59,691 nt of DNA from Sporanaerobium hydrogeniformans. GTDB taxonomy: Bacteria > Bacillota > Clostridia > Lachnospirales > Cellulosilyticaceae. The first letter of the stretch is position 1, and every line of letters begins with the position of its first letter. A program made the position numbers and the translations under genes. A model generated the notes under the pieces. It was not told the DNA's origin. It searched no databases and saw only the letters and a program-made list of their open reading frames with translations. The stretch is from the NCBI RefSeq assembly GCF_002735925.1, contig NZ_PEDL01000019.1, positions 1 through 59,691 of the forward strand, read 5' to 3'. Of the stretch, positions 17,590 through 24,752 are shown piece after piece.

Positions 17590-18174
17590 ATGAGCATAGA
17601 GCAACTACCATTAGAAATTAAAAAGTGTTTCTTAAGAGAGCTAGAAAAGCTTGTTAGCAAGTATAGTCCATTTAGTAATTATCCAGATGAAACGATAAAA
17701 ATTGCTATCAGCATCTCAGATAGAGTAGGCGATTCGGCTATTGATGAACTAGATGTAGATTATCTGCTAGAGATATTAGATAGGTTAAACCAGTATAGTG
17801 AGCAGGTGGTAGAATACTTTATTTGGCATAATAAAAATTTAATAGGCACTGTAAGCCTTGAGAAAGCAAAAGAGCAGATAGAGGAAATCAATAGCAATGG
17901 ATTTACTATGTTAGAGAACTACGTGATTTACACTAATGAAAATAATAGGCAGATGAAACGAGAAATAGCTGAGAGAATGCTGACAGACACCTATCAAATT
18001 GACCGACTCTTTGATAAAGATGAGCTAATAGAAATGTGGCTCAATGAGACTTCTCAAGAAGATACAATTAGAGATTTGATGAAGTTAGGATTGGAAGAAT
18101 TACTAGAACAACCACCAGAAGAAGCCTATGTAAGAAAGGATGGCACAGGTATTTATTATGCCAGTATTGAATAA
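17590..18174 (+). CDS. Hypothetical acidic helical protein (194 aa)
   Basis: A soluble, acidic, mainly helical protein. The N-terminal part (LPLEIKKCFLRELEKLV) and DELDVDYLLEILDRLNQYSEQVVEYF look like helical hairpins; the end is GTGIYYASIE. I use ATG 17590 with GAAAGGA nine bases upstream, although in-frame ATG 17581 and GTG 17572 are possible. It is part of the DUF1643-DUF960 gene string. Function unknown. Confidence 0.6.
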   Translation: MSIEQLPLEIKKCFLRELEKLVSKYSPFSNYPDETIKIAISISDRVGDSAIDELDVDYLLEILDRLNQYSEQVVEYFIWHNKNLIGTVSLEKAKEQIEEINSNGFTMLENYVIYTNENNRQMKREIAERMLTDTYQIDRLFDKDELIEMWLNETSQEDTIRDLMKLGLEELLEQPPEEAYVRKDGTGIYYASIE

Positions 18175-18188
18175 GAAGAGGTGTGAAG

Positions 18189-18455
18189 ATGGAAAACAAA
18201 ATTAAAGAAGCTATTCAAGAAATGGATATGATGGACAAGCTAGAAGAGGACATAGCAGTATTCTATAAAGAAACGCTAGAGAAGATTACTAAGCAAGATG
18301 TAGAAATTATAGTAGAAGAAATTTCAGATGGTAAATATGGCGTACAGGTTCTATTTGAAGGCAGGATCTTTTGGATGATTTCAAAAGCGTGGGATACAGT
18401 AAGAGAAATTACTATAAATATCTTAACTGTTATTAATGAATTGCAACTAATTTAA
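18189..18455 (+). CDS. Hypothetical protein (88 aa)
   Basis: A small acidic protein with a helical N-terminal half and a hydrophobic C-terminal half (FEGRIFWMISKAWDTVREITINIL). RBS AAGAGGTG lies before ATG 18189. It is packed 14 bp after the preceding gene and 17 bp before the next, so it belongs to the same unit. No family recognised. Confidence 0.55.
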   Translation: MENKIKEAIQEMDMMDKLEEDIAVFYKETLEKITKQDVEIIVEEISDGKYGVQVLFEGRIFWMISKAWDTVREITINILTVINELQLI

Positions 18456-18472
18456 TTGAGGAGAAGAAAAAC

Positions 18473-18823
18473 ATGATTAAAATAGGAACAGTTAAAGAAA
18501 TGGATAAAGTAAAAACATTACCTATAAAGGTAGTAGAAGCAATAAAGGATTCATTAGTGATTTTAGATGAAGCATATGGAGCCAAAAGGAATATAGAAGG
18601 GGATTTAGGTGGGTTCGTATTGGTTATTGAAAATGAAAAGGATATTGAAGTAGTAAAGAAAATGAATCTAGATATCTACAAGGATATCCCTGAATATGTG
18701 GATAAGATGTTAATAAGCTCAGAGGAAATGTGGGTAAAGGTATTATTTCTATTGAGTAATGATTATGCAGTAGTAATTGTAGGAAAGGAAAGCATAATAC
18801 AAATGAATAAATTAAATTTCTAA
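18473..18823 (+). CDS. Hypothetical protein (116 aa)
   Basis: A compact alpha/beta protein: EGDLGGFVLVIENEKDIEVVKKMNLDIYKDIPEYVDKM, then WVKVLFLLSNDYAVVIVGKESII. The clear RBS GAGGAGAAG and tight spacing place it in the element operon. A hairpin follows at its stop codon. I recognise no family; a small immunity or anti-restriction type role is only a thought. Confidence 0.55.
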   Translation: MIKIGTVKEMDKVKTLPIKVVEAIKDSLVILDEAYGAKRNIEGDLGGFVLVIENEKDIEVVKKMNLDIYKDIPEYVDKMLISSEEMWVKVLFLLSNDYAVVIVGKESIIQMNKLNF

Positions 18824-18855
18824 AAGGTCAATCTCTAATTGGGGGATTGACCTTT
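18823..18855 (+). terminator. Hairpin between the 116-aa gene and the JAB gene
   Basis: AAAGGTCAATC/GATTGACCTTT is an 11-bp stem with an 11-nt loop, starting at the stop codon of the upstream gene and lying 20 bp before the RBS AAGGAAGG. The tail is only moderately T-rich. Confidence 0.65.
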
Positions 18856-18887
18856 AATTATATTTAAAAAAGAAGGAAGGAAAAACA

Positions 18888-19331
18888 GTGCAGGCAAAAA
18901 GAGTAGATATAGTACAAGTCAAAATGGTAAAGGAAGGTAGCGTGCTTTATTCCGCTAGAAGAATACAATCCACTTCTGATGCAGATGAATTGGTTAGGCA
19001 ATTTTTAGATGAGCTAGATAGAGAAGCAATGATAGTTGTAGCTCTTAATACAAAATCAGAACCTACTTGTTTACAGGTTATTTCAATAGGAAGTCTTAGT
19101 GCATCTATTGTTCATCCAAGAGAAGTATTTAAAGTGGCTATATTGAGCAATGCTTATAGCATTCTGCTTGCTCATAACCACCCATCAGGGGATACAACAC
19201 CCTCACAGGAGGATATAAAACTCACTAAGAGAATAAAGAATGCATCTGACATTATGGGTATTTCACTATTAGATCACTTAATCATTGGAAGTGATGGCTA
19301 TTATTCGTTCAAGGAAAATGGAGAACTATAA
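18888..19331 (+). CDS. JAB (RadC-like) domain protein
   Basis: A 147-aa JAMM/MPN+ protein. The metal motif HxH-x7-S-x2-D is complete (H96, H98, S106, D109) in LLAHNHPSGDTTPSQED. It lacks the N-terminal helix-hairpin-helix of full RadC, so it is the short form usual on mobile elements. The fold is a zinc metalloprotease or isopeptidase type; the true target is unknown. GTG start with AAGGAAGG upstream. Short RadC genes also occur in SCC elements. Confidence 0.88.
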   Translation: MQAKRVDIVQVKMVKEGSVLYSARRIQSTSDADELVRQFLDELDREAMIVVALNTKSEPTCLQVISIGSLSASIVHPREVFKVAILSNAYSILLAHNHPSGDTTPSQEDIKLTKRIKNASDIMGISLLDHLIIGSDGYYSFKENGEL

Positions 19332-19350
19332 GAAAAGGAGACAGGATAAT

Positions 19351-19656
19351 ATGAAAAAAATAGAAAGATACATGACTAGAGGAATTCAAGCTGATGTGCC
19401 AATGGAAATACAGTTATTTCTATGGGAGCTTCAAACGGGAATCAGAAAAAGTAATAAGGAAATAGATTATCTACAAGTATATGACTTAATTATAGAAGAA
19501 GGACAACAAAAAATAAGACATACATCAGAAGAGCCAGAATATGAGAAAGAATATGTTATACAAGTAGAAGAACCAATGACTGCCAAGATATACATTATTG
19601 AAGATGATTACGGAGATAAGCTAGTTGAGACCATGCTTTTAGCAGAAGAGTATTGA
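19351..19656 (+). CDS. DUF960 family protein
   Basis: A 101-aa protein. RYMTRGIQADVPMEIQLFLWELQ, EIDYLQVYDLIIEEGQQKIRHTSEEPEYEKEYV and the acidic end match DUF960, a small family common in phages and beside ccr genes in SCC elements. The ATG at 19351 has AAAGGAGA upstream. A strong terminator follows, ending the rightward DUF1643-DUF960 transcript. Confidence 0.8.
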   Translation: MKKIERYMTRGIQADVPMEIQLFLWELQTGIRKSNKEIDYLQVYDLIIEEGQQKIRHTSEEPEYEKEYVIQVEEPMTAKIYIIEDDYGDKLVETMLLAEEY

Positions 19657-19667
19657 TTCGAGGGAAT

Positions 19668-19717
19668 AAAAAGAACAACAAGAAGGCATATGGGACTATC
19701 TATGTTGTTCTTTTTTT
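19668..19717 (+). terminator. Terminator after DUF960
   Basis: AAAAAGAACAACA (19668-19680) pairs with TGTTGTTC and TTTTT (19703-19715), with a 22-nt loop and a run of seven Ts. Confidence 0.88.
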
Positions 19718-19799
19718 GTCTAGGAAGCATATAGAAAGAATTATTACCATTTGATAATAGCTGAGATTAGTTAAAGGTATGATTAGTTTTATCTAAAAA

Positions 19800-20130
19800 A
19801 TGAGCTATATATTATATTAATGGAAGGTAAGAGCGTAAGAAGAGCCTTCTTAAAGCATCCGGCACATAGAAAGTAAAATTTGTCTAAGAAGATAGCATGA
19901 ATTCGGCTCTTTCGGGACTTTCGGCATTGGAAAAGTTCTTTGGGGTGCTCAATATGGTTCTAATTTTCCTTGAAAAGGAAAAAATGCCGAAAGTAGCAAA
20001 AGTCGTGAAAGTAATTTACTTGTTATGTCTAAGATGTAACTATATGTTACTGTTGTTCTACTTTGTGAAGTGTCCTTTGAACCTAATGTAACTCTAAAAA
20101 GTAGCGGTCAATATTTTGCATGGGTTGTTA
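19800..20130. other. Gene-free structured stretch left of element L
   Basis: No credible gene is present. ACTTTCGGCATT (19917-19928) and its exact complement (19983-19994) enclose a second perfect hairpin, TTTTCCTT/AAGGAAAA, near 19964-19982. GC is well above the surrounding AT-rich DNA. The minus-strand reading carries GGTTCAAAG and TTTCGGCA segments also found in the right-hand element (23640-23665), so this may be its extension. Confidence 0.5.
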
Positions 20131-20291
20131 GAATAAGCCCTGCATTTCAGTTCACTATACCAAAAGTGACGCATGCCTTCGCTAGTGGCTACGCATGCTC
20201 AAGCACTTTTGGACAGCTCACTTCCATGTCATAGCCTATCGGCTATGCCTCAACCTGGTTCAGGTTGAGCTTGGTTATTTGAAGATTAATA
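20131..20291 (-). ncRNA. Structured non-coding element, left copy (L)
   Basis: Read on the minus strand directly after the stop of the 211-aa gene: hairpin 1 CTCAACCTG/CAGGTTGAG (20269-20249), hairpin 2 CATAGCC/GGCTATG (about 20247-20230), then the TGACAtGGAAG segment. Hairpin 3 is a long stem, CCAAAAGTG...CACTTTTGG (20212-20160), with inner GCATGC/GCATGC and ends GTGCTTGAGC...GCGTCAC. Last comes GAACTGAAATGCAGG. The same order of hairpins with compensatory changes occurs in the right copy (23426-23580). Whether it works as RNA or DNA is not decidable here. Confidence 0.6.
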
Positions 20292-20927
20292 TTAACTAAT
20301 CAGCTCAGGAGTGTTTTGAGAAAGAAATTTAATTCGTTGAAGTATTTCTTTAGAATAATTGTTTTCGCAAGCATAAATTCTTAGGATTCCTTTGCCCTCA
20401 GTAATTCCACGTATCTTGTTAATATAAAGCTCATATAAAAGTTCACTTATAGCAGAGATATAAGAATTATTGGTGAATTCTATAACAATACAACGTTCTA
20501 AAAAAGGGTTGCTTTCGAGTTTGGATTTTTTTTGTATAGCGGGAAGACGGAATATACTATGATAGGGATTTAATTGTAATAGATAGTGTAAAGCCATTTC
20601 TTTATGGTATGTATCAAAATTGGTCTCAAAATTAAGAACACCTGTTTTATTATTCCAAGTATATCCTGCACTTTGCATATAATAACGAAAATTGGGAAAA
20701 GTTAATTTTTCTTTAAAAAGACCTTCCGAGGTACTGCATGTAATTTGATATAATTCCTTGATGGTTACATAATCTTCTTTATCCTTTATATATTCTAGGT
20801 TGGTGAGTTTAAGCATTTCATCATATGTTGATGATGTCTTATAAGAAGTCAAGAATTCTCTTAATTTATTATTTCTGTTAATTAGAGTTGCGTTGGTTGC
20901 TCTAGTTCTTTTTTGTACATTCTGCAT
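20292..20927 (-). CDS. Hypothetical protein, possibly ArgR-like two-domain fold (211 aa)
   Basis: The only leftward gene of the replication module. The N-terminal half (VTIKELYQITCSTSE...FPNFRYYMQSAGYTW) could be a winged helix. The C-terminal part (RCIVIEFTNNSYISAISELLYELYINKIRGITEGKGILRIYA) recalls the small alpha/beta oligomerisation domain of ArgR. The similarity is in pattern only. Start 20927 has GGAGGAA upstream. It is divergent from the 216-aa gene across an AT-rich repeat region, so a regulator or origin-binding role is plausible but unproven. Confidence 0.5.
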   Translation of the reverse strand: MQNVQKRTRATNATLINRNNKLREFLTSYKTSSTYDEMLKLTNLEYIKDKEDYVTIKELYQITCSTSEGLFKEKLTFPNFRYYMQSAGYTWNNKTGVLNFETNFDTYHKEMALHYLLQLNPYHSIFRLPAIQKKSKLESNPFLERCIVIEFTNNSYISAISELLYELYINKIRGITEGKGILRIYACENNYSKEILQRIKFLSQNTPELIS

Positions 20928-21038
20928 AAAAATAGTTCCTCCATGCTTAAAATTTTTTTACAACAGTTTTAAGTAGTGGTTAAGTATAAGCTATATTTAT
21001 ATTTAATGACTTCGGTAAAATATACTCCTTTTTGCATT

Positions 21039-21201
21039 AAAAGTCAAATTATAAAGTAAAAAATAAGTAAAATAAGTAAAAGTATAAAACTTGAGGATGT
21101 AGAAATGAGGTAAAAAGCCTTTTAAATCAAATATAAATTAGATATTATATAAATCACAAAAGACTAATTATAAAATAAAAAATAGTAGAAATAAGTAAAG
21201 T
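21039..21201. repeat. AT-rich direct repeats, candidate origin or operator
   Basis: Two ~45-bp imperfect direct repeats start at 21039 and 21158. Both contain ATTATAAA, TAAAAAATA and AATAAGTAAA; the first has AATAAGTAAA twice in tandem. The 318-bp region 20928-21245 is extremely AT-rich and lies between divergent genes next to the primase-helicase gene, the usual place for a replication origin with iterons. It could also be a repressor binding region. No gene is present. Confidence 0.5.
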
Positions 21202-21245
21202 TGTTCTACTTGGTCTGATGAAAAATATATAAGGAGTGATTATTT

Positions 21246-21896
21246 ATGAAGAATGTAAAAGATGCAATGAAAGAAATAAACTTATTCAGAAATGAGGTGA
21301 ATCAATTAAATTCATTATCATTACAGCATCCAGTTGAGGATGCAACTGATGAGATAACAATTGTTCTAAATGAAAATGAAAATCTAGATACATACATTAG
21401 ACAGTATCACGAGTTTATGGGTGAGAATGAACTTAGTTATTTCAGTGACGTTAGAATATATGAATCAGATGAGATAGAAGACGTACTGGAAAAGATATTA
21501 GAAGATATAATAACTGGTCGCATACTAGGTGGAGTTTTGATGACGAGTTATAAAGATATAAAGCATACAGAAGTTACAGGTAGATGCTTTAAAGCATTAA
21601 TTGAACAAATTAGACTAGAACATGTATGTTATCCTCTTGACTTTTATATAAAAAATGAAGATACAAATAAAGAGTTAGATGAATTAATTAAAACTACTTT
21701 ACAATTACTGGACAAGAGAGAGATAACAGAAAGAATACAATTTAAGAATGCCATCATAAATGAGATTATTGAATACTATTATATATTTCATGATGTATGG
21801 GAAGATTTGAATGCTAAATGGGATGAACGGCTAGAAAAAATGAAACTTGAAAAAGAACAGCAAGATAGGATAGATGAGTTTTACTTAGAAGAGTAA
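21246..21896 (+). CDS. Hypothetical acidic protein (216 aa)
   Basis: An acidic, mainly helical protein ending in a coiled-coil-like charged tail (WDERLEKMKLEKEQQDRIDEFYLEE). The middle (DEIEDVLEKILEDIITGRILGGVLMTSYKDI) has no recognised motif. RBS AAGGAG lies nine bases before the ATG. First gene of the rightward replication unit, 146 bp before the SF3 helicase, with a structured leader between. Possibly a replication initiator partner; no family assigned. Confidence 0.6.
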   Translation: MKNVKDAMKEINLFRNEVNQLNSLSLQHPVEDATDEITIVLNENENLDTYIRQYHEFMGENELSYFSDVRIYESDEIEDVLEKILEDIITGRILGGVLMTSYKDIKHTEVTGRCFKALIEQIRLEHVCYPLDFYIKNEDTNKELDELIKTTLQLLDKREITERIQFKNAIINEIIEYYYIFHDVWEDLNAKWDERLEKMKLEKEQQDRIDEFYLEE

Positions 21897-22042
21897 TTAC
21901 ATAGCAGTGATAGGCAGTGGCGTCTCAGGGTCAACAAAACTGCCGCAAGCCTTGAAAACTCAACAAAGGGTCAAAGTGGCGTACCAACTGCTTTGCTCTT
22001 TGTTGTGGCAAGAGGCTACAACGTCAAAAAAGGAGCGAATAA
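21897..22042 (+). promoter_or_regulatory. Structured leader of the primase gene with competing hairpins
   Basis: The GC-richer 146-bp gap can form CAACAAAG (21961-21968):CTTTGTTG (21998-22005), or alternatively GTTGTGG (22002-22008):CTACAAC (22016-22022). The two stems share 22002-22005 and are mutually exclusive. The second lies just before the AAAAAAGGAG RBS. GGCAGTGGCGT at 21913 recurs near 23662 in the leader of the next gene. It looks like an attenuation or translation switch. Confidence 0.45.
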
Positions 22043-23425
22043 ATGAAGACCAAGAACTTACAAGAACAACTTGAAGAAAAGTTAGAAGATATAGTGCCCA
22101 TTTCAGATGATGAACTACCAGAAAAAGGAATAATCCTTAATGATGATAAAAACGCTATAAAATACATAAACTGGAACATATTTATTGCTTATTTTCTAAC
22201 TATTTACACTATCATTTATACAGACTCAAATGTACTATATGTCTATTCTGATAATGTCTACTGGGAACTATCAGAAAATACATGTTTAAGACTAGTGAGA
22301 AATTTATTGCACTTATCAATCCCTAATTCTTGGAAAACTGGTTATGAAAAAGTAGTTCTATCTATAATTAAATTGGAAGTCCGTAAGATTTCTAATTTTA
22401 ATCAAGATATGAAAAGGTTGAATCTGTTAAATGGTATATGGAACATGGAAAAACAAAAATTAAGCAAACATACGCCTAAGTTATACACTTCTAATCAAAT
22501 TCCAATAACATATCAGCAGGATGCAAAGTGTCCTAAATTTAGAAGATTTTTAAAGGACATTTTTGAGGGAGATAAACAGAGAATCAAACTTGTTCAAGAG
22601 ATTATGGGATATTCCTTAACTAATCTATCAAAGGCACAAAAAGCATTTATATTTCTAGGAACAGGAGCGAATGGAAAAAGTGTTCTGATGGATATAATGA
22701 TAAAGCTTGTAGGTATAGACAATGTATCAACATTACCTTTGAGCGATTTTGAAAGTTCATTTAGGAGATGTATGCTAATGGACAAAAAGTTAAATGTTGT
22801 AACAGAGGCTGAGTTTAAAACAAATGCTTTTTCGACTAATCAATTTAAAGCTATTGTATCAGGTGATGTAACAACAGGAGAAATAAAAGGTGGGAAGCTC
22901 TTTAACTTTAGAGCATACTGTAAGATTGTAATTGCAATGAATGCATTACCTAAAGTTAAAGATAAATCTTATGGTTTTAAAAGAAGAATATGTGTAGTTG
23001 TTTTTGATAAAACCATAAAAAAGGAAGAGCAAAATAAGAATTTATTACTAGAACTAAGTAGTGAATTAGATGGGATATTTAATTTTGCATTAAAAGGGTT
23101 AAAGCGGTTAGAAGAAAATGACTTCAATTTTACACACTCAGAGAGATGTGAAGAATACATGAACGAATATTTTAAAGAAAATAATCTACTTGAAAGCTTT
23201 GTAGATGAGAAGCTGGAGCAAGGCAATAAGAATGAAAGAATAAAGAATCCAGATTTGTATGATGGTTATATAAAGTGGTGCAAAAATAAGAAGATTAATG
23301 GTAAGAATTATGCAAAAAAACAATTTACTATGGATTTGAAAAGTGTTCTTAATGATAAAGATATTAATTTTGTAGCAGATAAAAAGAATGGTATAAGAGG
23401 TCTACAAGGAATCCGGTGGAAGTAA
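22043..23425 (+). CDS. SF3 helicase / phage-plasmid primase, D5-P4 family
   Basis: A 460-aa replication protein. The D5_N-type region (about 150-200, FRRFLKDIFEGDKQRIKLVQEIMGY) leads into Walker A GTGANGKS (206-213), an acidic Walker B-like segment KLNVVTEAEF (about 255), and the SF3 sensor segment IVIAMNALPKV. No clear primase catalytic domain is seen in the first 130 residues, so it is mainly a helicase. RBS AAAGGAG. It suggests the island replicates after excision, as proposed for SCC elements, although those use MCM-like helicases. Confidence 0.85.
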   Translation: MKTKNLQEQLEEKLEDIVPISDDELPEKGIILNDDKNAIKYINWNIFIAYFLTIYTIIYTDSNVLYVYSDNVYWELSENTCLRLVRNLLHLSIPNSWKTGYEKVVLSIIKLEVRKISNFNQDMKRLNLLNGIWNMEKQKLSKHTPKLYTSNQIPITYQQDAKCPKFRRFLKDIFEGDKQRIKLVQEIMGYSLTNLSKAQKAFIFLGTGANGKSVLMDIMIKLVGIDNVSTLPLSDFESSFRRCMLMDKKLNVVTEAEFKTNAFSTNQFKAIVSGDVTTGEIKGGKLFNFRAYCKIVIAMNALPKVKDKSYGFKRRICVVVFDKTIKKEEQNKNLLLELSSELDGIFNFALKGLKRLEENDFNFTHSERCEEYMNEYFKENNLLESFVDEKLEQGNKNERIKNPDLYDGYIKWCKNKKINGKNYAKKQFTMDLKSVLNDKDINFVADKKNGIRGLQGIRWK

Positions 23426-23580
23426 AAATAAGAACAGCTAAGCTCATTCATCTTGATGAATGAGTCACAGTCGGTGCAGACTGTGACAGGAAGCGAAATA
23501 CTAAAAAAAGTGCTTGAGCGAGCAAGCCTAAAGCGGCGTCGAGCGTCACTTTTTTGAGTAATGAGCTGGATGCAGGTGTT
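23426..23580 (+). ncRNA. Structured non-coding element, right copy (R)
   Basis: Starts just after the helicase stop: hairpin 1 CTCATTCATC/GATGAATGAG (23443-23464), hairpin 2 TCACAGTC/GACTGTGA (23465-23486), then TGACAGGAAG. Hairpin 3 is AAAAAAGTG...CACTTTTTT (23504-23555) with ends GTGCTTGAGC...GCGTCAC. Then comes GAGCTGGATGCAGG. Order, spacing and unpaired segments match copy L, while the stems of hairpins 1 and 2 differ by paired substitutions. Related sequence (GGTTCAAAAGG, TTTCGGCAGTGGCG) runs on to about 23705, next to the RBS of the following gene. Confidence 0.6.
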
Positions 23581-23710
23581 CAAAAAGAAAAAAGCAAATT
23601 CAAAAATAATGCCTCTCATGCCACTGATTTGGAGATAGTCTAGGTTCAAAAGGTGGTTTCGGCAGTGGCGTAGTGGTGGCAGATAGTGTCTATGCAAAGG
23701 AGAAAACAAT

Positions 23711-24187
23711 ATGTCAAAGAAAAAGATAAAGAAGTTAGAAGAAATAATTGATATAGAAGAATTGAGCGAAGTTGAAGAAGTAAAAGGTAGTGTTCGTAAA
23801 AAGAGTAAAGGTGGATTTGGGGTAATAAATACTCCAACAGGAAAAAGAGTTACACTAACTAAAAAAATCTATGGCAAATTGAAAGAACCAGAAGCAGTAC
23901 AGGTAGCACTCTTAGATGAAGAAGTGTTAATAGGTGAAGTAATTCCAAATTGCAAAGAATCGCACCTAGTTAGACAAACGTCAAATGGTGGAGGGGTATG
24001 TATATATTGTGCAGGACTAGTTAAAGCAATTACAGAAAAGTACCAGTTAGATTTTAGTGATTGTTCTTCTATGACGTTTTCCGATATTGAGTACTGCCGA
24101 CAAGATGGAAAAAGGATAGCAGTAGTACATATGGTTAAAGAAGATGAAGAAGACATGTATGAAGGAGGGGAAGAAGACTATGAATAA
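23711..24187 (+). CDS. Hypothetical protein (158 aa), SCC-accessory position
   Basis: A charged N-terminal tail (KKKIKKLEEIIDIEELSEVEEVKG), a compact middle (GGFGVINTPTGKRVTLTKKIYGKL...VALLDEEVLIGEVI), a CIYC pair, and a very acidic end (EDEEDMYEGGEEDYE). The acidic tail is common in ssDNA-binding or phage accessory proteins. RBS AAAGGAG before the ATG. It lies between helicase and recombinases, where SCC elements carry the small ssDNA-binding LP1413 protein; the sequence relationship is not shown. Confidence 0.6.
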   Translation: MSKKKIKKLEEIIDIEELSEVEEVKGSVRKKSKGGFGVINTPTGKRVTLTKKIYGKLKEPEAVQVALLDEEVLIGEVIPNCKESHLVRQTSNGGGVCIYCAGLVKAITEKYQLDFSDCSSMTFSDIEYCRQDGKRIAVVHMVKEDEEDMYEGGEEDYE

Positions 24188-24269
24188 AGAGTATGAATGT
24201 TTTTTGGGAATGCTTGCAGAGCTTGTGATTCAATATTATACAAAACAAAAGCAAAATGATGCTGCTTAG
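24180..24269 (+). CDS. Tiny ORF overlapping the preceding gene (29 aa)
   Basis: The ATG at 24180 overlaps the end of the 158-aa gene by 8 bases and has GGAGGGG nine bases upstream. The peptide MNKEYECFLGMLAELVIQYY ends in TKQKQNDAA and is helical and amphipathic. Strong RBS and coupled overlap support translation; function unknown. Confidence 0.45.
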   Translation: MNKEYECFLGMLAELVIQYYTKQKQNDAA

Positions 24270-24299
24270 TGAGTATTATACAAGAAGGAGGATCTGTAA

Positions 24300-24650
24300 A
24301 TGGAGAAAGAATTAGAGCAAGAAATATTAGAATTATGGAGCAGAAGGAGTAAGAGTATAAGGCAGAAGCAAGAAGGATTGAGCGAAAAAGTACCACGAGC
24401 AAAATTTATGGTGCTACCTAATATAAGTGATGGGAAAGGAAACACATATATAAGTATTTTGGTAGAAGGTATTGTTTTGGAATCTGTGATTGATTATAGA
24501 CCAGAGCAATTCCAAATAAGCGGAATTATTAAAAGATGGCGAAACAGAGATATGCCGATGGTTATTAAAGAATGTTATTTGAATCGAAGTGTACATAAAA
24601 AATATAATGAAAGGGGAATATTGGTTAAAGAAATAATAACGTATGATTAG
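24300..24650 (+). CDS. Hypothetical protein (116 aa) upstream of the recombinases
   Basis: A basic, alpha-beta protein: helical N-terminus (LEQEILELWSRRSKSIRQKQEG), then a beta-rich part (AKFMVLPNISDGKGNTYISILVEG) and a basic end. RBS AAGGAGG. It is the last gene before the first serine recombinase, a position held by small DNA-binding or directionality factors in other elements. No family match can be claimed. Confidence 0.55.
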   Translation: MEKELEQEILELWSRRSKSIRQKQEGLSEKVPRAKFMVLPNISDGKGNTYISILVEGIVLESVIDYRPEQFQISGIIKRWRNRDMPMVIKECYLNRSVHKKYNERGILVKEIITYD

Positions 24651-24752
24651 CAGTAGATATAAAGAAATATTGAAATTCACCTTTGAGGGATATAACTTCA
24701 TCTACAGACCTATATTATTTTAATGATAATAATAGGAAAGGAGACACTTAAT

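Noticed and set aside
19897-20091. A 64-codon open frame after DUF960
   Set aside because: It spans perfect inverted repeats in the GC-rich structured region and has no RBS or protein-like composition.
23504-23555. Integron attC-like site
   Set aside because: The hairpin lacks the RYYYAAC/GTTRRRY core sites and there is no integron integrase.
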